Below, piece by piece: positions 47,050-58,336 of a stretch of 64,000 nucleotides of DNA. Below the pieces are notes generated by a model that saw only the letters and a list, made by a program, of their open reading frames with translations, ran no database searches and was not told where the DNA came from. A program made the position numbers and the translations under genes. The DNA lies in assembly GCA_036346355.1 (NCBI GenBank), contig CM070570.1:1798001-1862000 (forward strand), read 5' to 3'. The DNA comes from Rhipidocladum racemiflorum (Eukaryota > Streptophyta > Magnoliopsida > Poales > Poaceae). Each line of letters begins with the position of its first letter. Within the stretch, counting starts at the first letter, position 1.

Positions 47050-47370
47050 AACACATCACAGACGGTTGTATAGACAAGCGATGCGTGATGATTTCCTATC
47101 ACGCAGGCGGTTTGAATTACGAGCGATCTGCGATAAAGGTCCCTCACATCATGCAATCGCTTAAATCACAAACCGCCTGTGATATCGATCTGATCACGCA
47201 TCGCTTATATATAAAACCGTCTGTGATGTGGTGGACCCTTATCACACACTGTTCGCGATATAAACCGTCTGTGATAAGGAAATCATCACAGACTGTTCGT
47301 TGATACAACCGTCTGTGATGTTCCTTGGACTCATCGTAGACGGGGTGTATATAAAACCGTCTGCGATGAG
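47050..47370. repeat. CACTA-2 right sub-terminal repeats
   Basis: About eight palindromic units of the form 'catcacagacggttgtatag' and 'aaaccgtctgtgat' run towards the terminus at 47400. Confidence 0.87.
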
Positions 47371-47400
47371 GTGTCTAATATGAGCCCTCCTTTAGTAGTG

Positions 47401-47949
47401 TTAATTCCATTTTGCCATCTAATTTTAATAAATGGAGGAATTATTTTTTGAGAATTTTTTTGAAAAATTGTCGTAAATAAAATCTAAAAATTTTAAAAAT
47501 AAAAAATATTTTTTAAAAGGAATTATTTTTTTTCAAAAATAAAAGTATTGTAGAAATATTTTTTAGAAAAAACTGATTTTTTAAACAAAAAATTAAAAAA
47601 TTATTTTTTAAGAAAATAAAAAATATTTTAGCTCGGATGTCAAGCCCATGCGCACTTCGTCAAAAATAGTAAATATATTACGTATATTAAACTTCGCTGA
47701 TTTCCGGCTCCCTTCTCACGCCGCATCACCTATTCACCTTGACGCCAGAGTGGCCGTCGGTTGCACCGATGGCATGGATGGATGTGCGCCTACTCCGCCC
47801 CGCGAAGCTTCGGACGCTCTCGCGGCTTACACCCCCCTAGAGAGACCCTGCTCTGCCCCGCAACCGCGCCGCCCTCGCCCTCACCCCCGTCCCAGTGCCC
47901 TGGCCATCGCCCTCTGCCGACCCGCTGCTTGGCCATCGCTCTCACAGAT
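47401..47949 (+). other. A/T low-complexity run and GC-rich junction DNA
   Basis: 47420-47630 is almost pure A/T with 'aaaaatatttttta'-type phrases. 47700-47945 is C-rich and opens frames on both strands without recognisable products. It separates CACTA-2 from the duplicated segment. Confidence 0.5.
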
Positions 47950-48985
47950 GTACTCATGCATCTATTTTTCAAAAGAAAATTTGGTCTTGCAACATTTGAT
48001 GAGAAGAAACTAGATCTTCAAAATGATATTGTGTTTGGATTAGAAAACTAAAGAGACAAAATTAGGAAACAAAGAGGCAAGATATAAAAACATCCATGAA
48101 TGTTCCTGAAACAAAATGCTATGTTTTATTTTTCCATTTTTGCATGATTGAAGTTTCAGCTATTCCTGTGTTATAAAATTAAACCATCATGATGTACGTC
48201 TGGAAAAATTATCGAATTCAGGCATCGATGAATGAACGTATGCAACAGCAGATAGAGAATATGTATATAAATTACTGATGCAGAAACACCGAAACAACAT
48301 GTGTCAAGCCCGAGAATACAAATCCTACACAAAGAAAGAATTAATTGACTACCTCTTGAGCCACCCCAACTTCAAACAACGATCGATTAGCTCGGAGATC
48401 CAAATTAAATAACTAAAACATCGCCTGCAACAAAAACAAGATAGCGATGTTATCGACGGAAAGCGGTTGAACTACTAAGACGAAGTAACATATTTATGAC
48501 GCACCATCTCCTGCGGCATCAATTTCCTTCTCTAACACATTTGCAGGACTCTTGAATTGTCGGACCACCTAAAGATACAAATTTTATCTGGTAAAATATG
48601 TAGAAATAAAGATGACATAAATGTAAAACTTAAATGAAACTTCATGAAGGGTCATATGAAACACAGAATAAACCAACGTAATCTCACTGATGCATCTTAT
48701 TGTGGACATAAACTAACACTTGTCACCCAATGTGAATCATATCAGATCAGATCAAATAGATTCATGCCATATCAGATCGAGTTGCATTAGCATGTCAGAT
48801 CGATACTTCTTTTTAGACTTGACTAATTCCGATCAGATCAAATAGATAGAAAGCATATCAGATCGAGTTGCATTAGCATCAAATCAAATCTCAATACTAA
48901 TTCATGCCGAAACACAAAATCAAACAGAGAAGAGGAATGGTATGATTCGAACCTAGTAGAAAGGGGATCTCAAAGCCTAGCCATG
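47950..48985 (+). repeat. Segmental duplicate B of 13612-14987
   Basis: Near-identical to the segment after the BBI gene but without its Tourist MITE and 315 bp insertion. It continues past 'agccatg' into native sequence, showing where the long-LTR element inserted in the other copy. Confidence 0.9.
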
Positions 48986-49185
48986 CCTAGTGTGTTCTCC
49001 CCACAAACCCACCTCCACTTTCATCTCCAGTCACCGTCTTCCACCGAGATCTACGAGAAACAAGATGAGGTGAGGAACCCTAGTGGGAGAAGGAGGAGAC
49101 AAAGAAGAGGACTTCACCGGTGAGTTCCGTCGCCAGAGTGGGAGTAGGAAGGGCATGGTGGAGGCAGCGGTCGGGAGGAAGGTGT

Positions 49186-49224
<39 letters not shown>

Positions 49225-49557
49225 GAGCGGAGGCGTCGTCGCGAGAGGAATCAGGCGACGGGGAATCAGAGCCCGACGTGAGGAGTCGTGGTTAGATTTC
49301 CCCTGGAAATGGTAGGGATGGGGTTGAAATATCCCTGTTAGGTGGGCTTCCAAACGCGCGTTCTAACCAGCCAGGGCAAACTAGCCCAGTGGGCTTTTAG
49401 CCTTGGGAATAGCCCAGGATCCCGGCCGGGAATCATGCTTCCAAACAAGCCCTAAGAGATGGAGATCCGAGTATTGGTTTGGTTGCTGAACTATGTTTAG
49501 ATTGAAACGAAGTTCCTGAACTGACCGACCAATAACTTAATTAACCGCTGAAAGTTC
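48986..49557 (+). other. Spacer with GA microsatellite
   Basis: Includes a (GA)n run at about 49194-49220 and a stretch ending 'cttccaaacaagccctaag' (about 49455) that resembles a transposon end of the GGGCTTGTTTGG type. The 70-codon frame at 49083 spans the microsatellite and is not supported as a gene. Confidence 0.5.
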
Positions 49558-49560
49558 TGA

Positions 49561-49911
49561 GGGCCTGTTTGGATCCATTAGCAGGTAATAGTTAGCTCGC
49601 TAATAGTTCCTAGCTAATATTAGCTAGCTAACTATTAGTTGGAGGGTGTTTGGATCCATCAGCTAATATGTGGCTAATAGATGCTATTGTCCAAAATACC
49701 CATGCTATTAAATGCTATTGGTGGTAGACGCGAAGGGTATTTTGGTTAAATGCCACCTATTAGCTGCTTTTAGCTGGGTTTAGCTAGCTAATGAGATAAC
49801 CATTAGCTGGGTGACCAGCTAATAGTTAGCTGATCTATTAGCTGGGGTGTTTGGATCCACTTAGCTAATTTTTAGCAGCTAACTATTAGCTGTATGGATT
49901 CAAACAGACCC
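49561..49911. mobile_element. MITE with GGGCCTGTTTGGATCCA ends
   Basis: The 351 bp element has inverted ends GGGCCTGTTTGGATCCA and GGGTCTGTTTGAATCCA and a 3 bp direct repeat TGA (49558-49560 and 49912-49914). The interior repeats 'gctaatagttagct' several times. The 3 bp duplication suggests PIF/Harbinger type, though hAT elements have similar ends. Confidence 0.82.
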
Positions 49912-49914
49912 TGA

Positions 49915-50255
49915 GGCGCGCGCATGGTGTAGCTGTTTCCACTATAATAATATTTGGTCAGGAAATACGACGAACCTCGCCCCTCTATTCTTTTCCAAAA
50001 AGAAAACCATCGCCGGCCGTGGACACATCAAGCTCAAGTTGCCAAATCAAGCACGCTCCGTCTCTGCGCTCGCTGGCATTCACGTGCAATTCTGCAATGC
50101 GATTGGTCGACCATACATTCATAATGCACAGTAGTAACTGAAAGTCTGAAATAACCAAATAAGCAACGAAACTACAGCGGTACGCTTATGTTCAATAGCT
50201 TGTTGACCCAACAAGTACTTGTAAAATGCATGTAGCCATTTAGGCCAAACAAATG
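49915..50255 (+). other. Intergenic DNA downstream of the RLP gene
   Basis: No gene, RNA or transposon end is recognised in this stretch. Confidence 0.5.
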
Positions 50256-50257
50256 TA

Positions 50258-50514
50258 CTCCCTCCGATTTGGTAATATCTGTCGTTTTGGACATAGTGAT
50301 GGTTAAACTTCCGAAATTTTGACTATCGATATATTTTTAAATATTTAAATTGGATACATGAAAATTATATGTGTATACTTGTCCCGAGAAGTACTTTCAT
50401 AATATTATAATTTTATTGGGTTTTATAAATATATTATAATAAAAATTAACGGTCAAAGTTGTGTTTTGAAGACCGTATCGATGTCCAAAACGACAGATAT
50501 TACCAAACCGGAGG
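50258..50514. mobile_element. Stowaway MITE
   Basis: The 257 bp element begins CTCCCTCCGATTTGG and ends CCAAACCGGAGG, with TA on both sides (50256-50257 and 50515-50516). 'taatatctgtcgttttggac' at the left is mirrored as 'tccaaaacgacagatatta' at the right. Such ends and the TA target define Stowaway (Tc1/mariner). Confidence 0.92.
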
Positions 50515-50716
50515 TAATATACTAGTATAATACAGACAAGGTGGTAAGGCTTGAACCATGAATTAAAGCACTTCACAAATCATATACTAATGATTAACCC
50601 ATACGGACCAGCAGTTGAGAAGCACTGCACATAAATGTAGAAGGCGTATTACACTTGAATATGGTATAGCTCGCTCCCAGAAAAACATGCTTCCACTTGG
50701 AGAGTCTCCCTCACAT

Positions 50717-53700
50717 TCAGATCAAGCCCGCCCGTGAAGTACTTGCAGATTTAACGAACCATTTAACGAGCCGACCCCATCTCGTCAGAATGGCCGCGGC
50801 AAATCCGACGCCAAAACCAAGTCCGACGAAGAGAAACAAAACAACATCGACATGCTTTGAGGACCTGTCTGCATGTGCCTCACTTGGAGTATAAGGTGAA
50901 ACGCCACAAGGTACAGACAGTGGTTGTCCACATAGTCCTGTATTCCCTTGGAATGAACTATTGTCAAATGTAGAGAACTGACGTGATTGTGGTATCTTTC
51001 CCACCAAATGATTGTCGGACAAGTTCAGGGTGCCAAGAAACGTAAGATTTGTTAGCTCCTGTGGAATCTCCCCAGAGAGTCGATTGCCAGAAAGGTCTAG
51101 TGACTCCAGATCAGTCATGCCACCAAGTTGGGTTGGGATCTGTCCTGTGAAGGCATTGTGCGACATGTTCAGTACACGTAGTGAAACAAGCCTTCCAATT
51201 GATTCAGGAATGGTACCTTCCAACCTATTATTTGAAAAGTCAATTGCTGTTAAGGTAGTCAAGATCCTTTCAAATGTCACAAAGAGCCCCTTGTATGAGA
51301 TCTGAGTAGTATCTTGATAGAATCCCACAGGACCTGATAAGTTTTGAGCACGGACAGTATCTCCTGTACTGTTGAATTTGGCCATCATTGATTTTAAGCA
51401 CCCAAACCATTCTGAACTCACATTGCCGGCGAAGTTGTTTGAGGCAAGATCCATAATTTGCAAGCTAGAGAAATACTCTTTGGATTGGTTATGCCCAACA
51501 ATATCACCTATGGAACCATAGAATCGGTTGGATCTTAATATAAGAACATAAAGATTGGAAATCCCCCTCAGCCAAGAAGGGAAAACATCGACTATTTGAT
51601 TATTTCCCATGTCAAGAACCTCCAATTGACTGCAATTAGAAAGTGCCCTCGGAAGCTGTCCTTCAATCATATTGCCATGTAAATCTATTGTCTGGAATGC
51701 ACATTCGCTTGTAATATTGGATGGCAACCTGCCTTCAAAGTGGTTCTCCCTCAAATTTAATACGCTCAGTCCACCATTTTCTATTAGACAAGATGGAATC
51801 GGCCCACTAAAGTTGTTATAGGATAGGTCAAGGACTTCCATCGTGGAATTGCAAACTGAATGCGGTATATGTCCATTTATACTATTGTTGGACATCCTGA
51901 GAAAAAGGGTGTCACTAAGATATAAAGTGAAATTTGGAAGAACCGAAGAAAAATTATTATTTGAATAATCCAAGGCATATGCTGACGCGTTTGGCATTGG
52001 AATCTGCCCTTGGAGGCCATTGAAACTAAGATCAAGCGTTCCTAATGGAACCTTGAAAGGGAGAACAGATGGATTAAATTGCATACCGGTGAGCATGTTG
52101 TGTGAAAGATTTAAATATGAAAGTCTACTGCTCCATCTCTCCCATATCCAATTTGGTATATCCCCACTGAGTTTATTGCTCGATAGGTCCAAATCAGACA
52201 TATCGTTGAGACGTGGTAAAATACTCGGAAATTTGGTTATATTGCAGCTTGCAAGCCCTAGCTCGGTAAGTCGAGAGAGATAGGTTGAGGAAGAGTAATT
52301 GCCTTCTCCATCCATTACAGAGAACTTATTGTTTGAAAGGTACAAACCTCTGAGCTTTGTTAACCTCCAAAATGAGGTAAGATTCACCGAACCTACCAAG
52401 TTGTTCGAGCCAATATACAGACCCCTCAAGCTTGTGAGTTCAAAGAATGACCTGGGAATTTGCCCTGTCAATTCATTCATGCTTAGGTCCACATACTTCA
52501 AGCGTGACGATGCCACATCGAACTCTTGTATAGGGCCAGAAAGTCGGTTCCCATAAAGATCCAATTCCTTCAACGCTGGAAGAGTGAAAAGATAGGTTGG
52601 AATTTCCCCTACAAACAGAGTGGAAAAAATCAGAATGACTAGTACAATATTACTTATAAGTATTCTAGAAATTGCAAAATTAAAGAGGAGAGCCCTCTAC
52701 TTGAGAGCCCTCTACTTGAGAGCCCTCTACTTGGCATTTGGGAGCAATTAGTCTCCATTAGAGTTTTAATGCAGTAGGGAAGCTCGGGAAAATAGAAAGA
52801 GGATCTTTTTTAGAGGATGAGAAAAAAAATGACTAGTGTAGTTATGTTAAGGTTTGCAAACTATTGTCGATGCATATGACTCAGGGTCTTGAATCAAACT
52901 TACAAAAATAATAAAGGGGGGACAATCACACAGAATGTATTGCCATGGATAATAAAGTTACAGTAAGTGCAGAAAATAATGTTGTTTTTTAGGCGTTCCT
53001 GAATTCACTCATTTTCTTCTTTATGTTTTGAACTATCGCGTCCTTTATCAACCGTCGCATCTTATCGTAATAGCCGTTAACTGCTCTTACGTATTCGGTT
53101 ATACATTCATGTGACAAGCTTATACACTTAGTCACTAGTCAGGTAATTTAGTTATGTTAAGGTTTGCAAACTATTGTCGATGCATATGACTCAGGGTCTT
53201 GAATCAAACTTACAAAAATAATAAAGGGGGGACAATCACACAGAATGTATTGCCATGGATAATAAAGTTACAGTAAGTGCAGAAAATAATGTTGTTTTTA
53301 GGCGTTCTGAATTCACTCATTTTCTTCTTTATGTTTTGAACTATCGCGTCCTTTATCAACCGTCGCATCTTATCGTAATAGCCGTTAATCGCTTCTTACG
53401 TATTCGGTTATACATTCATGTGACAAGCTTATACACTTAGTCACTAGTCAGGTAATTTAGTTATGTTAAGGTTTGCAAACTATTGTCGATGCATATGACT
53501 CAGGGTCTTGAATCAAACTTACAAAAATAATAAAGGGGGGACAATCACACAGAATGTATTGCCATGGATAATAAAGTTACAGTAAGTGCAGAAAATAATG
53601 TTGTTTTTTAGGCGTTCCTGAATTCACTCATTTTCTTCTTTATGTTTTGAACTATCGCGTCCTTTATCAACCGTCGCATCTTATCGTAATAGCCGTTAAC

Positions 53701-54980
53701 TGCTCTTACGTATTCGGTTATACATTCATGTGACAAGCTTATACACTTAGTCACTAGTCAGGTAATTTAGTTATGTTAAGGTTTGCAAACTATTGTCGAT
53801 GCATATGACTCAGGGTCTTGAATCAAACTTACAAAAATAATAAAGGGGGGACAATCACACAGAATGTATTGCCATGGATAATAAAGTTCTGATAAGTGCA
53901 GAAAATAATGTTGTTTTTAGGCGTTCTGAATTCACTCATTTTCTTCTTTATGTTTTGAACTATCGCGTCCTTTATCAACCGTCAGATCTTATCGTAATAG
54001 CCGTTAATCGCTCTTACGTATTCGATTATACATTCATGTGACAAGCTTATACACTTAGTCACTAGTCGTAATTTAGTTATGTTAAGGTTTGCAAACTATT
54101 GTCGATGCATATGACTCGTGGTCTTGAATCAAACTTACAAAAATAATAAAGGGGACAATCACACGTAATGTATTGCCATGGATAATAAAGTTCTGATAAG
54201 TGCAGAAAATAATGTTGTTTTTAGGCGCCTCGAATTCACTCATTTTCTTCTTTATGTTTTGAACTATCGCGTCCTTTATCAACCGTCGCATCTTATCGTA
54301 ATAGCCGTTAATCGCTTCTACGTATTCGGATTATACATTCATGTGACAAGCTTATACACTTAGTCACTAGTCGAGTAATTTAGTTATGTTAAGGTTTGCA
54401 AACTATTAGCCGATGCATATGACTCAGGGTCTTGAATCAAACTTACAAAAATAATAAAGGGGGGACAATCACACAGAATGTATTGCCATGGATAATAAAG
54501 TTACAGTAAGTGCAGAAAATAATGTTGTTTTTTAGGCGTTCCTGAATTCACTCATTTGTCTTCTTTAAGTTTTGAACTGTCGCGTCCTTTATCAACCGTC
54601 GCACACTCGCACCTTATCGTAATAGCCGTTAACTGTAACTAAATTTAATGGGCCTGATTAAGGTATTAGGTGGGCCTTGGCTGAATAGACCTAAATGAGA
54701 TTCTATCTTGACTATAAATGTTAACCGAGTCAAAGATCTTCGTCACCTATAAGCTTAGATTTACAACCCACATGTCATGTGTTAATAATCTCAACACCAA
54801 CAAAACAGTGCGAAATCCACAAAAATGACCCACTCAACGTGTCGTTGGTATACATAAATAACCTAGTTAGAAAGGTTAAGGCGCCTCGCATTTTGAGATT
54901 CAAAGTTTGTAAACTTTGATAAATAATTAGTTTAACAATATATAATACCATTGGATTCATTCGTATTAGAAATTAAGCAC

Positions 54981-55016
<36 letters not shown>

Positions 55017-56773
55017 ATTATTATTATTATGTAGCTATGCACAAAGCATTGTAAAAAAAATAATGGTCAAAGTTCGACTTTAGAGACCGTACCAAGTCAA
55101 ATGTATCTTATAAAAATCAACAAAGAGAGTAACTTATAAAAATCAACAGAGAGAGTAAGTGGTATAATTAAGCAATTTTTTTGGTGAACTAGCCCATCGG
55201 AGCAATCAAGTCCTTTCATTCGAAATTAGGTGTACTTTTCTTTTGAGACGAAGAAATTAGATATACTAATTAGTAGCCATTGCATTTGCACTGTTTGGTA
55301 CGTTTATGTTAACCTTTTGAATTGGTTTAACTAGCAGAAAGAGAAATTTCAAATTCTTAGCATTAATAAGGCTCCATAAACTAGCCCATAACTAGATTAT
55401 TATACAACATAACACAGCAACAGTAAACTAGTCTTACCGCTGATAGAATTCATCGAGAGATCCAAATCAAGCAGATGAGTCAAATTACCAATTGAAGTTG
55501 GTATTCCCGCAGGAAACTCACAATAGCTGATATCCATGCTTTTCAAGTTACTAAGGTTGCCAATTGCAGATGGTATTGTCCCAGCAAACTTGCAATTAGA
55601 GATCTCCAATGTTTGTAATTTTCTGAGAAAACCAATTGTGGATGGCATTTTCCCAGAAAAATCAGAACCATATATTTCCAGGTTTATTAAATTCACAAGA
55701 TTACCAATTGTGGACAGCATTGGCCCTACAATCTCACAAGAATATAGATACAAGCTCCTTAAGTTCGTCAGATTGCCGATTGTAGATGGCATCGAACCAT
55801 TTAGTCTGCACTCAGCGATATACAAGTCTTGCAAGCCCTTGAGATTACCAATTGCAGATAGTACTGGCATAGTGAGGTTGCAGTCCTCGATACTCAAGCT
55901 TCTCAAGCTCTTGAGGTTGGCAATGGAGGAAGGCGTTGTGCTAGATAAGTCACATTCAACGAGTTCCAAGCTTGTCAATTTCTTGAGGCCCCCGATCCAT
56001 AAGAAAATTGATCTTAACTCTCTTTGTAAGCCCAACCTATAGAGTATCAATTGGCATAAAGACGGAAGAATACCAAACAAAGAGAGAAACTCCGTGGAAA
56101 TAGAACTTCCCTCAAGGGATAACTCTTTCAATGACCTGAAATTGCCTGAAGAGTTCCTTTTAGCATACGAAAAGTTGGTCCGATCTAGTCTCAAAGTCTC
56201 TAAAGAACTTGCATTAGAAAAGTTTGGCAAATTCCCTGAAAGATTCATATTCCAGGACAAATCAAGGACCCTTAGATTTTTCGATTGGAAGGTTCTACGA
56301 GGGAACCACCCCTCAAGATTAGTATCAGCAAATTGAAGCACACTTAAATTGACAAAATCCATGAAGAACTCTGGAAATGGACCAGCAGAGATACCATAGT
56401 TGTATTGGAGATTGATCACAGTTAGAGAGCTAAGGCTCGAAAGGGACTGGTGAATCGGACCATAGAGAGAGCAACCCCCCAAGCTAAGAACCTGAAGATG
56501 AGGAACGGATTTAGCTAGAGCATTGCACCACTCTTCTCCTCTGCTACGTATGTCCACTTCGTCAAGGTAGAGCTCTCTCAAATTGCTGAGGTTCCGCACT
56601 ATGGTATGAAAGTTAAATACCGAGAGAGAGTTATAATAGTCGACGTCAGAATAGAAGCCATCGTCATCACTACTGTCGCGAGTAGAAAGATCCAGAGAGA
56701 TAAGGTTCACAAGTTGGCCGATGCCAACAGGTATCTCGCCCTCAAAGACCGAATTGGAGAGAGAGAGATACAA
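50717..56773 (-). CDS. LRR receptor-like protein, two exons, 5' end not found
   Basis: On the minus strand, exon A runs from about 56773 to 55438 and exon B from 52608 to the TGA at 50717-50719. The intron (52609-55437, GT-AG) splits a Gly codon and rejoins 'NSISG' to 'EIPTYLF', restoring an LRR. The joined product of more than 1,070 residues has about 30 extracellular LRRs (LxxLxxLxLxxxxLxGxIP). After them come the acidic juxtamembrane 'SPYTPSEAHADRSSKH', one membrane span 'VDVVLFLFVGLGFGVGFAAA' and a short basic tail 'RWGRLVKWFVKSA'. There is no kinase, so it is a receptor-like protein of the Cf/Ve kind, acting at the plasma membrane, usually in pathogen recognition with co-receptor kinases. 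The signal peptide and LRR N-cap are missing: upstream of 56773 the frame meets a stop within about 35 codons with no recognisable start. It may be a 5'-truncated pseudogene or need another exon. Confidence 0.82.
52688..52732. repeat. 15 bp x 3 perfect tandem repeat
   Basis: GAGAGCCCTCTACTT occurs three times head to tail near the acceptor side of the RLP intron. Confidence 0.9.
52841..54640. repeat. Six-unit ~309 bp satellite in the RLP intron
   Basis: The phrase GTTATGTTAAGGTTTGCAAA begins units at 52841, 53151, 53460, 53770, 54076 and 54383 (periods 310, 309, 310, 306, 307; the last unit is cut short near 54640). Two variants alternate: one with 'ggcgttcctgaattc' and 'gttaactg' (units 1, 3, 6), the other with 'ggcgttctgaattc' and 'gttaatcg' (units 2, 4, 5 with further changes). 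The 60-codon frames inside are not genes. Confidence 0.97.
54982..55030. repeat. ATT microsatellite
   Basis: About sixteen TTA/ATT triplets with one interruption. Confidence 0.95.
55050..55150. mobile_element. Stowaway-like remnant
   Basis: 'atggtcaaagttcgacttta' then 'gagaccgtaccaagtcaaat' parallels the 3' half of the Stowaway at 50440-50490 ('acggtcaaagttgtgttttg', 'aagaccgtatcgatg'). The termini are lost. Confidence 0.4.
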
Positions 56774-56826
56774 GCAGAATCGTACGCTCTTTTCATTAAT
56801 CAGATATTAGTTTTTGTCAAATTCTG

Positions 56827-58042
56827 AGACATCCATGTGGACTATTGGTAAAGTACAATATTATGGTTTTTGAGGTCTTTCGTTCAATGTGACGACCCAC
56901 ATAATTAACCTAGAATAGTGATAATAATCTTGTCATTAACTCTAAGGTAATTACGCTGATATGGGCATATTAGCTAATAAAACATCGAGCGGACCCCAAC
57001 ACTATCAGTTAATACACCAAATTCAGAGTATTGCAGCAGAAGAATAATTAGAGACTAGCAAAAAAACTTTATTACATTCCCTGCCATGCAAGATACGGAG
57101 GTGGGAGCGAGGAATATTTCGGAGAAGTCTTCCAGGAAGTCCAAATCCTTTTGTTTGTTTTGTCTTTTTTCTTTTTTTTTTTGTTCGAGCATGGAAGAAT
57201 ACATGTCTTAACGCAGCCACTCTAAAACATAAATTGAAAACTTAGCACTTTAAAACTTATCTACTTGAGTTTTTACTATTCTTAGACACTCTTAACCGTA
57301 CTCTTCCCTTCTTCCTCTTGATTGGCGGTCGCTTCACTTATCTGGCAAGCTCTGGCCACGCCCACATCAGCTTGCATATTTGGAGCTATTGCGTCCACAC
57401 ATCTCGTTGAAATTTCGGATTTTTGGACGAAATTTCGGATTTCTCGGTTCAAAAGAAAACCGGATTTGAATTTTGAATTTTGATTTTTGAATTTCGTCCG
57501 GATTTGATCCGAAATTTTCAAATCTCGTCGAAATTTTGGATTTCGGCAAGGCCCGAGATAGAGTCCGAAAACGAAATTTGAATCCTTGCTCTGACCACGC
57601 CCACATCAGCTTGCATATTTGGAGCTATTTGGAGCTATTGCTGGCCAGGTCGAACACAGAAGAAAGCTGACAATTAGAGAGTTGATCTGCTAGGTCCTTG
57701 ACAAGGTCGTCGTCGCCATCCGCACCCATGGGCTCCAGGTGCGTCCAATCCGTTTCCTCCTCCGTGCCATTGAAATCACCTCATCCGCCTGCTTCTATTG
57801 CCGGCCAACCTCGCCACGGCAACCAACATCTACAATGACAGGAAGAGGAGGAAAGAGATGCCTGCGAACAAAACAGCCGAAGAGTGACATATATAAAAAG
57901 ACAAGTTTTGGAGTAGCAAACTTTTAGTTTTATGTTTCAAAGTGTTATTTTTTAAAATAATATATAGCTAATTTTATTAAAAAAACTAAATATATTATAT
58001 TTCGGGGGTTTTCTGGCCACCGTGTGAGCCATGTCATCACCG
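56827..58042 (+). other. Intergenic DNA with a repeat-flanked AT-rich block
   Basis: A ~38 bp phrase starting 'ccacgcccacatcagcttgc' occurs at about 57355 and 57596, flanking about 200 bp rich in 'gaaatttcggattt'. On the minus strand a Met-Gly-Ala-Asp-rich opening frame at about 57728-57640 could be a lost exon, but it has no continuation. No gene is supported. Confidence 0.5.
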
Positions 58043-58336
58043 ATTGGGATCCTCTGCCTTTGCTACTCAAAATGCACGATGCATTTTGACCTGCATTTTG
58101 AGTAGCAACGGCTAATTTTTTTTAAAAAAAAAAATCAAATTGCTACGGTATTTTCGAAAAATCTAATTTAAAAATATGAATTTCAATCAAAATATTTGAA
58201 ATTTCAATAAAATTTACCAAAATCTTAAATATTGTAACAATTTGATTTTTTTTCCTATATTTTTTTAACCTTTGCTACTCAAAATACAGGTTAAAATACA
58301 CCGCGTATTTTGAGTAGCATAGGCAGAGGAACCAAT
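58043..58336. mobile_element. Fold-back MITE upstream of DUF3326 copy 3
   Basis: The ends 'ATTGGGATCCTCTGCCTTTG' and, inverted from the right, 'ATTGGTTCCTCTGCCTATGC' both continue into CTACTCAAAATGC/ACGC. Each end also holds its own small palindrome (ctactcaaaatgc...gcattttgagtag). It is absent from the matching position before copy 1. No clear target duplication was seen. Confidence 0.7.

Larger units (their letters stand above)
42073..47400 (-). mobile_element. CACTA-2 DNA transposon, left end lost
   Basis: The right end reads CTCCTTTAGTAGTG, the complement of a CACTACTAAAGGAG terminus. The left side begins abruptly at 42073 inside a sub-terminal-like repeat ('ccgtctgtgatgac'). Its repeats use ACCGTCTGTGAT rather than the AACCGATTGTGAT of CACTA-1, so it is a different family. 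It carries one long transposase gene on the minus strand. It replaces the MYB-BBI interval expected after DUF3326 copy 2. Confidence 0.88.

Noticed and set aside
52920..54363. Repeated 60-codon frames starting MDNKV
   Set aside because: They are copies of one stretch of the intron satellite, with no family resemblance.
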